A DNA stretch of 58,449 nucleotides, from NCBI GenBank assembly GCA_051658525.1, contig JBOFMT010000043.1:1-58449 (forward strand), written 5' to 3'. The notes under the pieces are model-generated. The model was given only the letters and a program-made list of their open reading frames with translations. It was not told where the DNA came from and searched no databases. The DNA comes from JBOFMT01 sp051658525 (lineage in GTDB: Bacteria; Bacillota_I; Bacilli_A; Erysipelotrichales; Erysipelotrichaceae). Shown piece by piece: positions 1 through 7,737 of this stretch. The position numbers and the translations under genes are program-made. Within the stretch, counting starts at the first letter, position 1. Each line of letters starts with the position of its first letter.

Positions 1-1488
1 ATCAAAGAGAGTGAAGGAAACCTACTGTCAAGTATGTTTCAAACAGCAGGAAGTGGAGCAATCTCTTCCACAACAATCAACAATACCAATCAAATTCAAG
101 GGGGAGCGAACAATCTTCCTAATACCTTGGAGAGTGGGACGTTTAAAATTACCGTCAATGGAAAAATGCATGAACTAACGTTAGCAGCCAAAGAGGATGA
201 AGATGGCAATCCCATTCTCTATACCAAAGAAGAAGTAATCACAGAGCTCAATGCTCAATTGGATGCGAAGGTTGGAAAAGGTGTGATCGTCTTACGTGAA
301 GAAAACGGAAGCATGCAAATGGATATCAAAGGTAATGTTTCGGTATCTATGGAAAGTGAAGCGGGTAGTTTAAACGAAATGCTTGGTTTTAGCGACCAAG
401 ACAACCAGATCAAAGCTGACTCCACCTTAGCAGAACTTGGGTTGACGGGTACGTTAATTATCGGTGGAACAAGTTATACCTTCCAAGCAGAGGATACGAT
501 GGATACCATCATCCAAGCCTTTGAAAAGGAAGAGATAGCAGCTAGTTTCACAGATGGAAAACTGCAACTATCCACAGATACGCATACGACGATTTCCGGG
601 GATTTAACAACTACGTTATTTCAAACAAGCGCAGTAGAACTCAATAAACCAGGTGCTGATTTTAGCGTACAAGATGGAGCCAATGCGATTCTTGTGGTCA
701 ATGGGCAAACCATTGAGCGCTCGACTAATAATTTTGAACTCGATGGATTCAACATTACACTAACAGCAACTTCGACAGAAGAAATTAACATCACGGCAGA
801 GGATAATGTTGATCAAGTGTTTGATACGATTGTAAAGTTTGTCAACGAATACAACGCTTTGGTGGATACCATTACGACGCTAACAAGTGAAAAAACGGAA
901 TATCGCAATTACCCACCATTAACGGACGCGCAAAAGAAAGAAATGAGTGAAAAGGAAATTGAACTTTGGGAAGAGAAAGCCAAAACAGGTTTGTTAGCTA
1001 ATGATGCAACCTTGAACGGTATCTTATCACAAATGCGTAGTGTCCTTTTTAATCAACCAGAAGGGTCTACGATTTCGTTCGCCAATATTGGAATTGAATC
1101 CAAAAACTACTCCGATCGTGGAAAACTTACGATTGATGAAGATAAATTGCGCAATGCCTTACAAAACAATATGAGTGAAGTAGAAAATCTATTCACCCAT
1201 CCGGAACACGGTGTTGCCGTACAGCTGAATAAAGTAATTGATCAAGCCGCGAAAGCTAGTTCAAGTTCACCTGGTTCTTTGGTACGTATTGCTGGGGTGA
1301 AAAATTCAGCAACCGCTGGGACGAATAACTTGTCACAACGTATGGATGGTTATGATAAGCTGATTGAGAATTTAAAACGCACCTATGAAATGCAGAAAAC
1401 AAGATACTGGAAACAATTTTCCAACTTGGAAACAGTAATTAGTAAAATGAATAGCCAAAGTTCATGGTTATCACAACAGCTTGGATAG
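1..1488 (+). CDS. fliD: Flagellar hook-associated protein 2 (filament cap), 5' end cut by window
   Basis: Caps the growing flagellar filament and promotes flagellin polymerisation outside the cell. The reading frame is open from base 1, so the true start lies upstream; 495 codons are visible and the internal ATG at 34 is not the start. The C-terminal residues (QLSQRMDGYDKLIENL, then MNSQSSWLSQQLG at the end) are the typical FliD C-terminal helix. Short flagellin-hook-like segments occur in the middle. The next gene, fliS, begins 8 nt after the stop, the usual fliD-fliS order. Family assignment is firm; the missing N-terminus cannot be judged. Confidence 0.93.
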   Translation: MKESEGNLLSSMFQTAGSGAISSTTINNTNQIQGGANNLPNTLESGTFKITVNGKMHELTLAAKEDEDGNPILYTKEEVITELNAQLDAKVGKGVIVLREENGSMQMDIKGNVSVSMESEAGSLNEMLGFSDQDNQIKADSTLAELGLTGTLIIGGTSYTFQAEDTMDTIIQAFEKEEIAASFTDGKLQLSTDTHTTISGDLTTTLFQTSAVELNKPGADFSVQDGANAILVVNGQTIERSTNNFELDGFNITLTATSTEEINITAEDNVDQVFDTIVKFVNEYNALVDTITTLTSEKTEYRNYPPLTDAQKKEMSEKEIELWEEKAKTGLLANDATLNGILSQMRSVLFNQPEGSTISFANIGIESKNYSDRGKLTIDEDKLRNALQNNMSEVENLFTHPEHGVAVQLNKVIDQAAKASSSSPGSLVRIAGVKNSATAGTNNLSQRMDGYDKLIENLKRTYEMQKTRYWKQFSNLETVISKMNSQSSWLSQQLG

Positions 1489-1496
1489 GAGGCTTT

Positions 1497-1877
1497 ATGA
1501 ATAATCCTTATGCAACCTATCAGCAAAATTCCATCAATACGATGACACCGGGTGAAATGGTGGTTGCTCTGTATGATGGTGCCATCAAACAGGTTAACTT
1601 AGCTATCACCCACATCGAGGGGCGCGATGCACAAGCAGCACACACCTCACTCATCAAAGCACAAGAAATTATTTTGTATTTAAAACAAACACTTAATTTC
1701 GAGGTTGATATGAGTAACCAACTAGGTGCTTTGTATGATTTTTATTTGGAACAACTCTTGCAAGCAAATATGAAAAAAGAGACAAAACCACTTCAGGATA
1801 TTTTACCGATGTTGGTGGAAATGAAACAAACGTTTGCGCAAGCAGATCGTTTAACACGAATGAAAGAAACAAGGTAG
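1497..1877 (+). CDS. fliS: Flagellar export chaperone FliS
   Basis: Cytoplasmic chaperone that binds the C-terminus of flagellin and keeps it unpolymerised until secretion. The protein is 126 aa, the usual family length. It begins MNNPYATYQQNSINTMTPGE and contains the conserved LYDGAIKQVN segment. I chose the ATG at 1497 because AGGAGG at 1487-1492 sits 4 nt upstream, overlapping the fliD stop codon; the longer frame from 1464 lies inside fliD. Co-transcribed and probably translationally coupled with fliD. The stop codon lies inside the first arm of a terminator hairpin, closing the flagellar unit. Confidence 0.93.
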   Translation: MNNPYATYQQNSINTMTPGEMVVALYDGAIKQVNLAITHIEGRDAQAAHTSLIKAQEIILYLKQTLNFEVDMSNQLGALYDFYLEQLLQANMKKETKPLQDILPMLVEMKQTFAQADRLTRMKETR

Positions 1878-1898
1878 CAAAAAAATGCTACCTTTTTC
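1871..1898 (+). terminator. Rho-independent terminator after fliS
   Basis: GGTAGCA (1873-1879) pairs with TGCTACC (1886-1892), followed by TTTTT. It includes the fliS stop codon and ends the flagellar transcript. Confidence 0.8.
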
Positions 1899-1903
1899 AT
1901 CGC

Positions 1904-1935
1904 TTGACAAATTTCTGTCATATTTGCGTTATAAT
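1904..1935 (+). promoter_or_regulatory. Candidate promoter of the carboxypeptidase gene
   Basis: TTGACA at 1904-1909 and TATAAT at 1930-1935. Both boxes are perfect but the 20-nt spacer is longer than the usual 16-18 nt, so activity is uncertain; GGAGG follows at 1944-1948, upstream of the ATG at 1956. Confidence 0.45.
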
Positions 1936-1955
1936 ATTAGTATGGAGGTTTTTGT

Positions 1956-3224
1956 ATGAAAAAAATAATCGTTTGTATGCTTGGTTTCTTATGTCTTAGT
2001 TTTATCCCCGTAAATGCACAAGAACCTCAAGTAGGAAGTACCATCGCACTCGTCCAAAGTTTGGATACGGGTGAAGTATATTATGAAAAAAATGCTGACA
2101 CTTTAAGTGCACCAGCAAGTCTTACAAAAATGATGACGGCGCTTGTCACCGTAGGACAACTAGAAGGTTTGGATTTAAAAACAACCTATGTAACGATTAC
2201 CCAAGAGATGTTGGATCCACTCGTTGGAACCGGAGCTTCGGTCATTTTCTTTACAGCGGGAATGAATTTATCCGTTTATGATCTCTTAGCAAGTTTGATG
2301 ATGGAGAGTGCAGCTGATGCTGCCATGGCGTTAGAACACTTTATCACAGACTATACTGGCATCGATTTTGTTGAACTGATGAATACGTATGCACAAGCTT
2401 ATGGTATGAACGATACAACCTTTGCCAATTCAACGGGACTCGATGATCCTAACCAAATTACCACTGCCTATGATATGGCATTGTTGGTGGGACAGTTGAG
2501 TGAAAGTGAATTGTTAACACAATTAATTGCACAGCCAAGTCATGTAATTGAGATGTGGACGACAGGAGTCGTTCGCATGACAATACAAAACTCGATGATA
2601 CAACAAATGAGTTACATGGGCTCTAGTACGTTACAAGGGGGAAAAACAGGGTTTACACTCGATGCTGGTTATTGTTTGGCAACATTCCACAACGATGGAA
2701 CGCATCGTTATGCGGTTGTGGTGATGAAAGCTGATCAAAGCCTTTATAACTATACGCAAGTGTATTACGATACCCAAACCTTATCACAGTATGCGAAATC
2801 CGCAATTCATGAAACCGTCTATTTTGAACCCAATGATGTAGTGCACACGATTGAACTAAATCAAAGCGAGGAAACAACACTGGATTTGTTTACCAAAACA
2901 AGTGTATATGCGAGTGCAGAAAGTGAAGCAGCACTAAAGTCGATTCAAGTTGTATATGAAGGTCCAGACCAAATCAAGGCACCAGTTGCTTATGGTGATG
3001 AAGTAGGGTACTTAATCGTCCAACAAGGTGAAACACAGTTAGAGCGCATTCCTGTCTATGCCGCAGCGACACATGCCCGCGCAGCAAGCAATGGAATTCT
3101 CATTAGCTTATTGGGAACGTATTGGTGGGTTATCGTATTAGGACTTGTCCTTTATGTTTTCCGTAGCAATATGAAAAACAGTCGACAGGCGTATCCAAGT
3201 TTAAAACGCCGTAGAAGATTTTAA
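1956..3224 (+). CDS. D-alanyl-D-alanine carboxypeptidase (peptidase S11, DacA type)
   Basis: Trims the terminal D-Ala from peptidoglycan pentapeptide at the outer face of the membrane. The 422-aa protein has a signal peptide (about 1-21), the acylation motif SLTK (55-58) and KTG (230-232), a C-terminal beta domain, and a transmembrane helix (about 377-400) followed by a basic tail RRRRF, so it is anchored by a true helix instead of the amphipathic helix of PBP5. The position expected for the SxN motif reads S118-A119-A120, so the usual Asn is Ala. It is monocistronic, between two terminators. Family is clear; strength of activity is uncertain because of the SxN change. Confidence 0.88.
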   Translation: MKKIIVCMLGFLCLSFIPVNAQEPQVGSTIALVQSLDTGEVYYEKNADTLSAPASLTKMMTALVTVGQLEGLDLKTTYVTITQEMLDPLVGTGASVIFFTAGMNLSVYDLLASLMMESAADAAMALEHFITDYTGIDFVELMNTYAQAYGMNDTTFANSTGLDDPNQITTAYDMALLVGQLSESELLTQLIAQPSHVIEMWTTGVVRMTIQNSMIQQMSYMGSSTLQGGKTGFTLDAGYCLATFHNDGTHRYAVVVMKADQSLYNYTQVYYDTQTLSQYAKSAIHETVYFEPNDVVHTIELNQSEETTLDLFTKTSVYASAESEAALKSIQVVYEGPDQIKAPVAYGDEVGYLIVQQGETQLERIPVYAAATHARAASNGILISLLGTYWWVIVLGLVLYVFRSNMKNSRQAYPSLKRRRRF

Positions 3225-3225
3225 A

Positions 3226-3258
3226 AAACGTGATGGATCTGTTCCATCACGTTTCTAT
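3226..3258. terminator. Bidirectional terminator between dacA-like gene and yigZ
   Basis: Ten-bp stem: ACGTGATGGA (3228-3237) with TCCATCACGT (3243-3252), loop TCTGT, flanked by A-rich and T-rich sequence. It serves two convergent genes; the yigZ stop codon lies inside it. Confidence 0.8.
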
Positions 3259-3858
3259 TTCTAATATTTCTTGTCCAAGAATTTCCGGTTGAATTTTCCC
3301 ATTGGAAAGTTCACTGACTTCGGTTGCAATACTTGTTTCGTTACTATAATACGTATAGGTAACCGCCTCTTCGTATTCCTTCTCTAACCGATAGATGGTT
3401 TTAGAAGCTAACATATAATCGATTTTCCCAATCAAATCATAGGAGAAGACGAGCTTACAATGTTGAAAACTGATGGCTTCCACTAGGGTAGCCGCTTGCA
3501 AGGTGCTGGATACCGATTTGGAATAGGCACGAATCAAACCACCAGCGCCCAGTTTGATGCCGCCAAAGTAACGGACGACGACAGCAACCAAATCACTGAC
3601 ATGATTTTTTTTCAAGCACTCCAACATTGGGACACCAGCGGTTCCACTTGGTTCTCCATCATCGTTGCTTCGTGTGAGTTCTCCATGTTCTCCAATTACA
3701 AAAGCTTGGCAACAATGATTGGCAGTTGGGTGCATCTTTTTTATTTTTAAGATAAAAGCCTTGGCTTCTTCTTCCGTGTGACATTTGTGTAAATAGGTAA
3801 TAAATCTCGATTTTTCAATTTCGATCGTATGTTCGATATCAGTTTTGATTCTGCGCAT
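3247..3858 (-). CDS. yigZ: YigZ/IMPACT (UPF0029) family protein
   Basis: Member of the IMPACT/YigZ family; bacterial role is not settled, with suggested links to translation or peptide metabolism. The 203-aa length is normal. The N-terminal IMPACT domain carries the family core (KSRFITYLHKC, HCCQAF, DDGEPSGTAG, VVRYFGGIKLGAGGL); the C-terminal ferredoxin-like DUF1949 domain is more divergent. The start ATG is preceded by a GGGG-type ribosome binding site. A promoter of its own lies at 3883-3911, and no terminator separates it from trpP upstream, so it may also be read through from the Trp T-box transcript. Confidence 0.9.
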   Translation of the reverse strand: MRRIKTDIEHTIEIEKSRFITYLHKCHTEEEAKAFILKIKKMHPTANHCCQAFVIGEHGELTRSNDDGEPSGTAGVPMLECLKKNHVSDLVAVVVRYFGGIKLGAGGLIRAYSKSVSSTLQAATLVEAISFQHCKLVFSYDLIGKIDYMLASKTIYRLEKEYEEAVTYTYYSNETSIATEVSELSNGKIQPEILGQEILEIET

Positions 3859-3882
3859 AATGACCCCGCTTTCTTAGTGTTT

Positions 3883-3911
3883 ATTATACCGGTATCCCAC
3901 ACAAAGGACAA
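3883..3911 (-). promoter_or_regulatory. Promoter of yigZ
   Basis: Read on the minus strand: TTGTCC (3911-3906), 17-nt spacer, TATAAT (3888-3883). It begins just downstream of the trpP stop. Confidence 0.7.
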
Positions 3912-3917
3912 GTTGTG

Positions 3918-4442
3918 TTATGAGAAAGACAAATGGTGAAATGTTTTTGAAATCCGAAATAACACGGGTAAGAACACCAGACCAATTACTCCATTTAAGA
4001 TTGCTGTTGGCAAGACCACACTCAACCAAAGCGGTGAAAATCCTGCTGGTAAACCAACAAGGAGGGCTGCAAAGAGTAAAAAGATCGTACCGCTAAACAA
4101 GGTGACAAGTGGTGTAATCCAACGAAGATGCACAAGCACATCTTGGCGTCTTTTGATTGTCAAGCGAACGCAAACATAGATGAGTTGCATCGAGACTAGT
4201 TTGTCGATGATATTTGGAAGTTGCCCTCCAGGAAATTTAGTGGAAAGCGCAGCAAATAGTCCACAAACCAGAGCACTGCTAAGTGAGGTTTGATAGTTTT
4301 TTTGATTGAGTACAACCAACCAAATGAGTATGAGCAACAACAAATCGGGTTGCATGGCTAAGCCAAAGGTGGGGGTGAGATAGTGTAAGATCGCTCCAAC
4401 GGCGATGAGGATGGCATTGATAGCCATAGTTTTTGTATGCAT
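3918..4442 (-). CDS. trpP: Tryptophan transporter TrpP family membrane protein
   Basis: Predicted tryptophan uptake protein of the TrpP (YhaG) family, 174 aa with about five to six membrane helices. The family signature FPGGQLPNIIDK and the MQPDLLLL segment are visible. The ATG at 4442 was chosen because AAGGAG precedes it with good spacing; the longer frame reaches back into the T-box terminator. Expression is controlled by a T-box with a TGG specifier (4522-4785), which agrees independently with tryptophan as substrate. Whether it works alone or with an energy-coupling module cannot be told from sequence. Confidence 0.87.
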   Translation of the reverse strand: MHTKTMAINAILIAVGAILHYLTPTFGLAMQPDLLLLILIWLVVLNQKNYQTSLSSALVCGLFAALSTKFPGGQLPNIIDKLVSMQLIYVCVRLTIKRRQDVLVHLRWITPLVTLFSGTIFLLFAALLVGLPAGFSPLWLSVVLPTAILNGVIGLVFLPVLFRISKTFHHLSFS

Positions 4443-4521
4443 TTGTGTCTCCTTTTCGAATAGTAATTGATTGATGATTTTGTAGGGTTCAAACCATAGC
4501 GTACCTCCTCTTCCACAAAAT

Positions 4522-4785
4522 AAAAAAACTCCGCCCATAAATAGGACGGAGTACCGTGTTGCCACCTAAATTGTATCGCTAAAAAAGCGATACCACTCAT
4601 TTCAGGGACCAGCATCCCCTAGCTTACGATAACGTGCAGCACACGGTCTAACGCTACTTTTTGTTCACGCGACTTCTCAAAGGCCCATTCAATTTCCTTG
4701 ATAGCATCAACTCCCACCAAACGTTGACTCTCTTTGCCTATCGACTAAAAACCTACTCTTCCTTATCCTCGAATTTATTTCGTAC
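4522..4785 (-). ncRNA. T-box leader, tryptophan specific
   Basis: tRNA-sensing leader of trpP, read on the minus strand. The specifier loop contains GAA-TGG-G with TGG (Trp) at 4687-4685, opposite an upstream AGTA motif. The T-box core AGGTGGCAACACGG is at 4567-4554; its TGGC can pair with a GCCA acceptor end, as expected for tRNA-Trp with discriminator G. The terminator follows: ACTCCGTCC (4552-4544) with GGGCGGAGT (4536-4528) and seven T. Uncharged tRNA-Trp should favour the antiterminator and switch trpP on. Confidence 0.93.
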
Positions 4786-4789
4786 TTTT

Positions 4790-4818
4790 ATCCTACTGGA
4801 TAGTGCAGCCTTTGTCAA
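4790..4818 (-). promoter_or_regulatory. Promoter of the trpP T-box transcript
   Basis: On the minus strand TTGACA (4818-4813), 17-nt spacer, TAGGAT (4795-4790). Consensus -35 and spacing. Confidence 0.75.
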
Positions 4819-4859
4819 TGAGATAACGACCTAGCATGGTATCCTGTGAGGGATTAAGG

Positions 4860-4865
4860 TATAAT
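4860..4865 (+). promoter_or_regulatory. Candidate -10 box of the nucleotidase gene
   Basis: TATAAT at 4860-4865, with no good -35 box (TGGTAT at the expected place). It is divergent from the T-box promoter; the gene starts about 70 nt downstream. Confidence 0.35.
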
Positions 4866-4933
4866 AAAGGAGCAAAAAAGCTTACAAGCTAAGCAAGATG
4901 GGATATACTCAATAAAATGAAGGGGAATGGACT

Positions 4934-5497
4934 ATGAAGTTAAGAAGTAAAAATAATCGACCTCGATTGTTGTTTGATATGGATGATGTGATTACCAATT
5001 TTTTAGGAAGTGTCGTCGACATTTATAATATGCGTAAAGGAACCCAGTATACGATCCATGAAGTGAGAAGTTGGGATTTGAATGGTCCTTTTGATGCGGA
5101 TATCTTTGATATCTTTCGCGAGGAAGGTTTTTTCCTCCAACTAGAGGAAAAAAATAATGCCACTGGGGTATTAAAGTCATTAATCGATTCCAGTCGCTAT
5201 GATGTCTATATTATCACAGCGTGTAATACCGCTACGGAACTAATGGAAAAGGTTCAATGGATGGAAAAGGTATTGCCTAGTTTTAATCAAAGTCGTATCA
5301 TTGCTTGTAAAGAAAAGCATATCATTCGTGGTGATATGATCATTGATGATAAAGTAGAAAACTTAGAGGCTTGTGCCCCCTTTATGGAGTGTATCCTCTA
5401 CGATATGCCACACAATCAGGATTGTGAACAGTTTACAAGAATCCATAACCTGAATCAACTCCTCCCTATTTTAGAGGAAAGGTTTTATAATTCTTGA
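4934..5497 (+). CDS. 5'(3')-deoxyribonucleotidase-like HAD phosphatase (NT5C family)
   Basis: Probably dephosphorylates nucleoside monophosphates in the cytoplasm. The 187-aa protein has HAD motif I as D15-M-D17-D (nucleophile and acid/base), a motif II in YIITAC, and the acidic motif IV in GDMIIDDKVENL, matching the NT5C (PF06941) group. Start ATG 4934 lies behind AGGGG. It stands alone between two T-box-controlled genes. The metG promoter overlaps its stop codon. Exact substrate is not predictable; related proteins include uncharacterised HAD hydrolases. Confidence 0.8.
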   Translation: MKLRSKNNRPRLLFDMDDVITNFLGSVVDIYNMRKGTQYTIHEVRSWDLNGPFDADIFDIFREEGFFLQLEEKNNATGVLKSLIDSSRYDVYIITACNTATELMEKVQWMEKVLPSFNQSRIIACKEKHIIRGDMIIDDKVENLEACAPFMECILYDMPHNQDCEQFTRIHNLNQLLPILEERFYNS

Positions 5498-5520
5498 TAA
5501 ACGAGTCTAGATTGCTTATA
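5492..5520 (+). promoter_or_regulatory. Promoter of the metG T-box transcript
   Basis: TTGATA (5492-5497), 17-nt spacer, TATAAT (5515-5520). The -35 box overlaps the stop codon of the upstream gene. Confidence 0.8.
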
Positions 5521-5526
5521 ATAGAA

Positions 5527-5741
5527 AAGACGAAATGTAATGATCGGAAGAGTATGTATGACTTACACACCTTAGAGAGCTGATGGTTGGTGAAAATCAG
5601 TTGGTAATGATACAGAACATGAACCGGGAACAGCTGGATAAGCCAGACGCTACCGTGCGTTATGCGGTTAAGGTGTAGTTATGCTACATGAATAAAGGTG
5701 GTACCACGAGAACTTTCGTCCTTTGGAGAAGGTTCTTTTTT
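5527..5741 (+). ncRNA. T-box leader, methionine specific
   Basis: Leader of metG. It contains the stem I AGTA motif and AGAG...GGTG loop elements, and a specifier loop GAAC-ATG-A with ATG (Met) at 5619-5621. The T-box core AGGTGGTACCACG (5696-5708) presents TGGT, complementary to an ACCA acceptor end as expected for tRNA-Met. A terminator follows: AGAACTTTC (5709-5717) with GAAGGTTCT (5728-5736) and a T run. Uncharged tRNA-Met should raise metG expression. Confidence 0.95.
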
Positions 5742-5760
5742 ATACATTGGAGGAAACAAT

Positions 5761-7668
5761 ATGGAACAAAAAAAATATTATATAACAACAGCCATTGCTT
5801 ATACTTCTGCGAAACCGCACATTGGGAATACGTATGAAATCGTATTAACGGATGCGATTGCACGTTATAAACGATTGATGGGATACGATGTATTCTTTCA
5901 AACGGGAACGGATGAGCATGGGCAAAAAATTGAAGAAAAAGCACATGCCGCTGGGATTAGTCCACAAGCATTTGTAGACGATGTAGCTGGTATCATCAAA
6001 GAAAACTTTGATATGATGCATTCAAGTTATGATAAATTTGTTCGTACCTCTGATGATAATCATAAATTACAAGTACAAAAAATCTTCAAACGCTTGTATG
6101 ATCAAGGAGATATTTACAAAGGGGAATATACTGGAAAATATTGTGTACCGTGTGAGAGTTTCTGGACAGAAAACCAACTCAATGATGGAATGTGTCCTGA
6201 TTGTGGAGGACCGGTTCAAGATGCGAAAGAAGAAGCGTACTTCTTCAGTCTAGCAAAATATACAGACCGCTTAATTGAACACATTGAGACACACCCAGAA
6301 TTTATCCAACCGGAATCTCGTAAAAATGAAATGTTGAATAACTTTATCAAACCGGGATTACAAGATTTATGCGTGTCTCGTACAAGCTTCAAATGGGGAG
6401 TACCTGTAAGCTTTGATGATGATCATGTTGTTTATGTTTGGATTGATGCACTAAGCAATTATATTACAGGTTTAGGTTTTGATATGGATGGAAATCATGG
6501 CGAGCTTTATCATAAGTACTGGCCTGCTGATGTTCATGTTATCGGGAAAGATATCTTACGTTTCCATACAATCTATTGGCCAATTATGTTGATGGCACTC
6601 GATTTACCATTGCCAAAACAAGTATTTGGACATCCATGGTTGTTGGTTGGAGAAGGTAAAATGTCAAAATCCAAAGGGAATGCGATTTATGCGGATGATT
6701 TGGTTGCGCATTTTGGTGTAGATGCGGTACGTTACTACCTATTACACGAAATGCCATTTGCAAACGATGGAACGATTACCTATGAATTGATGATTGAACG
6801 TATCAACTCTGACTTAGCCAATGTACTAGGAAACTTGGTTAGCCGTACCGTAAGTATGAGTAATAAGTATTTTGGTGGTGAAGTTAAAAATACGAATGTA
6901 AGTGGTGAATTTGATGCGGAATTGATTGAACTTGCCCTTGCGACACCAGGACTTGTTGAAGAAAAAATGGAACATTTGAAAGTTGGAGATGCAATCGAAC
7001 AAATCAATCAATTGTTCCGTCGTTGCAATAAATATATTGATGAAACAGCACCTTGGACGTTAGGAAAAAATCCAGAACAAGCAGAACGTTTACATACAGT
7101 ATTATATAATCTACACGAAAGCATCCGCTTTGGTGCCGTGTTGCTACAAGCATTCTTGCCGGAAAGCGCAACTGCAATTTTGGATGCATTACAAACACCA
7201 GCACGTGATGTGTCATCCCTTGCACAATTTGGAAACCTACAATCTACACAAGTGATTGCCAAAGCGCCAATTTTGTTTGCTCGTATTGATGCAGACACTT
7301 TGTTGGAACAATTGAATCCAACACCAGTAGAAGAACCAGGACTTCCTGAAATTAGCTTTGAAGACTTTTCAAAAGTTGAAATCAAAGTAGGGGAAGTCAT
7401 CGCCTGCGAAAAACATCCAAAAGCAGATAAGCTTTTGGTATCACAAGTAAATTTAGGAAGCAAGACCGTACAAATTGTATCTGGTATTGCTCATGTCATC
7501 CAACCAGATGCGATGGTTGGGAAAAAAGTTATGGTTGTAACCAACTTAAAACCAGCAAAACTGCGCGGTGTACTAAGTTGTGGTATGATCTTAGCAAGTG
7601 GTGAAGGGGATGCCATTCAAGTAATGGAAGCACCTGCATCAGTAGAAAACGGAACGATCATCAAATAA
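5761..7668 (+). CDS. metG: Methionyl-tRNA synthetase
   Basis: Charges tRNA-Met with methionine for translation initiation and elongation. The 635-aa protein shows the PHIGN class I signature (19-23), zinc knuckle cysteines starting at C128 and C131 and again at CPDC, KMSKS (300-304), an anticodon-binding helical domain, and a C-terminal EMAP/Arc1p-type tRNA-binding domain from about residue 530. The ATG at 5761 follows GGAGG; the longer frame from 5698 lies inside the T-box terminator and is rejected. Monocistronic, controlled by the Met T-box and closed by a hairpin terminator. Confidence 0.97.
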   Translation: MEQKKYYITTAIAYTSAKPHIGNTYEIVLTDAIARYKRLMGYDVFFQTGTDEHGQKIEEKAHAAGISPQAFVDDVAGIIKENFDMMHSSYDKFVRTSDDNHKLQVQKIFKRLYDQGDIYKGEYTGKYCVPCESFWTENQLNDGMCPDCGGPVQDAKEEAYFFSLAKYTDRLIEHIETHPEFIQPESRKNEMLNNFIKPGLQDLCVSRTSFKWGVPVSFDDDHVVYVWIDALSNYITGLGFDMDGNHGELYHKYWPADVHVIGKDILRFHTIYWPIMLMALDLPLPKQVFGHPWLLVGEGKMSKSKGNAIYADDLVAHFGVDAVRYYLLHEMPFANDGTITYELMIERINSDLANVLGNLVSRTVSMSNKYFGGEVKNTNVSGEFDAELIELALATPGLVEEKMEHLKVGDAIEQINQLFRRCNKYIDETAPWTLGKNPEQAERLHTVLYNLHESIRFGAVLLQAFLPESATAILDALQTPARDVSSLAQFGNLQSTQVIAKAPILFARIDADTLLEQLNPTPVEEPGLPEISFEDFSKVEIKVGEVIACEKHPKADKLLVSQVNLGSKTVQIVSGIAHVIQPDAMVGKKVMVVTNLKPAKLRGVLSCGMILASGEGDAIQVMEAPASVENGTIIK

Positions 7669-7697
7669 ACTGCTATGCTTCATAGCAGTTTCTCTTT
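7668..7697 (+). terminator. Terminator after metG
   Basis: AACTGCTATG (7668-7677), loop CTT, CATAGCAGTT (7681-7690), then a T-rich tract. Confidence 0.8.
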
Positions 7698-7705
7698 GAT
7701 ACATT

Positions 7706-7714
7706 TGCTATAAT
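7706..7714 (+). promoter_or_regulatory. Extended -10 promoter of mnmG
   Basis: TTGCTATAAT (7705-7714) is a TGnTATAAT extended -10 box; no good -35 box is seen at 17 nt. The ATG follows 24 nt after it. Confidence 0.55.
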
Positions 7715-7737
7715 AGAAGCAGTTAGGAGTTGTTTGT

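Noticed and set aside
7008..7463. 151-codon minus-strand frame within metG
   Set aside because: Antisense to the strongly conserved tRNA-binding domain, no ribosome binding site, Ser/Cys-rich composition of a shadow frame.
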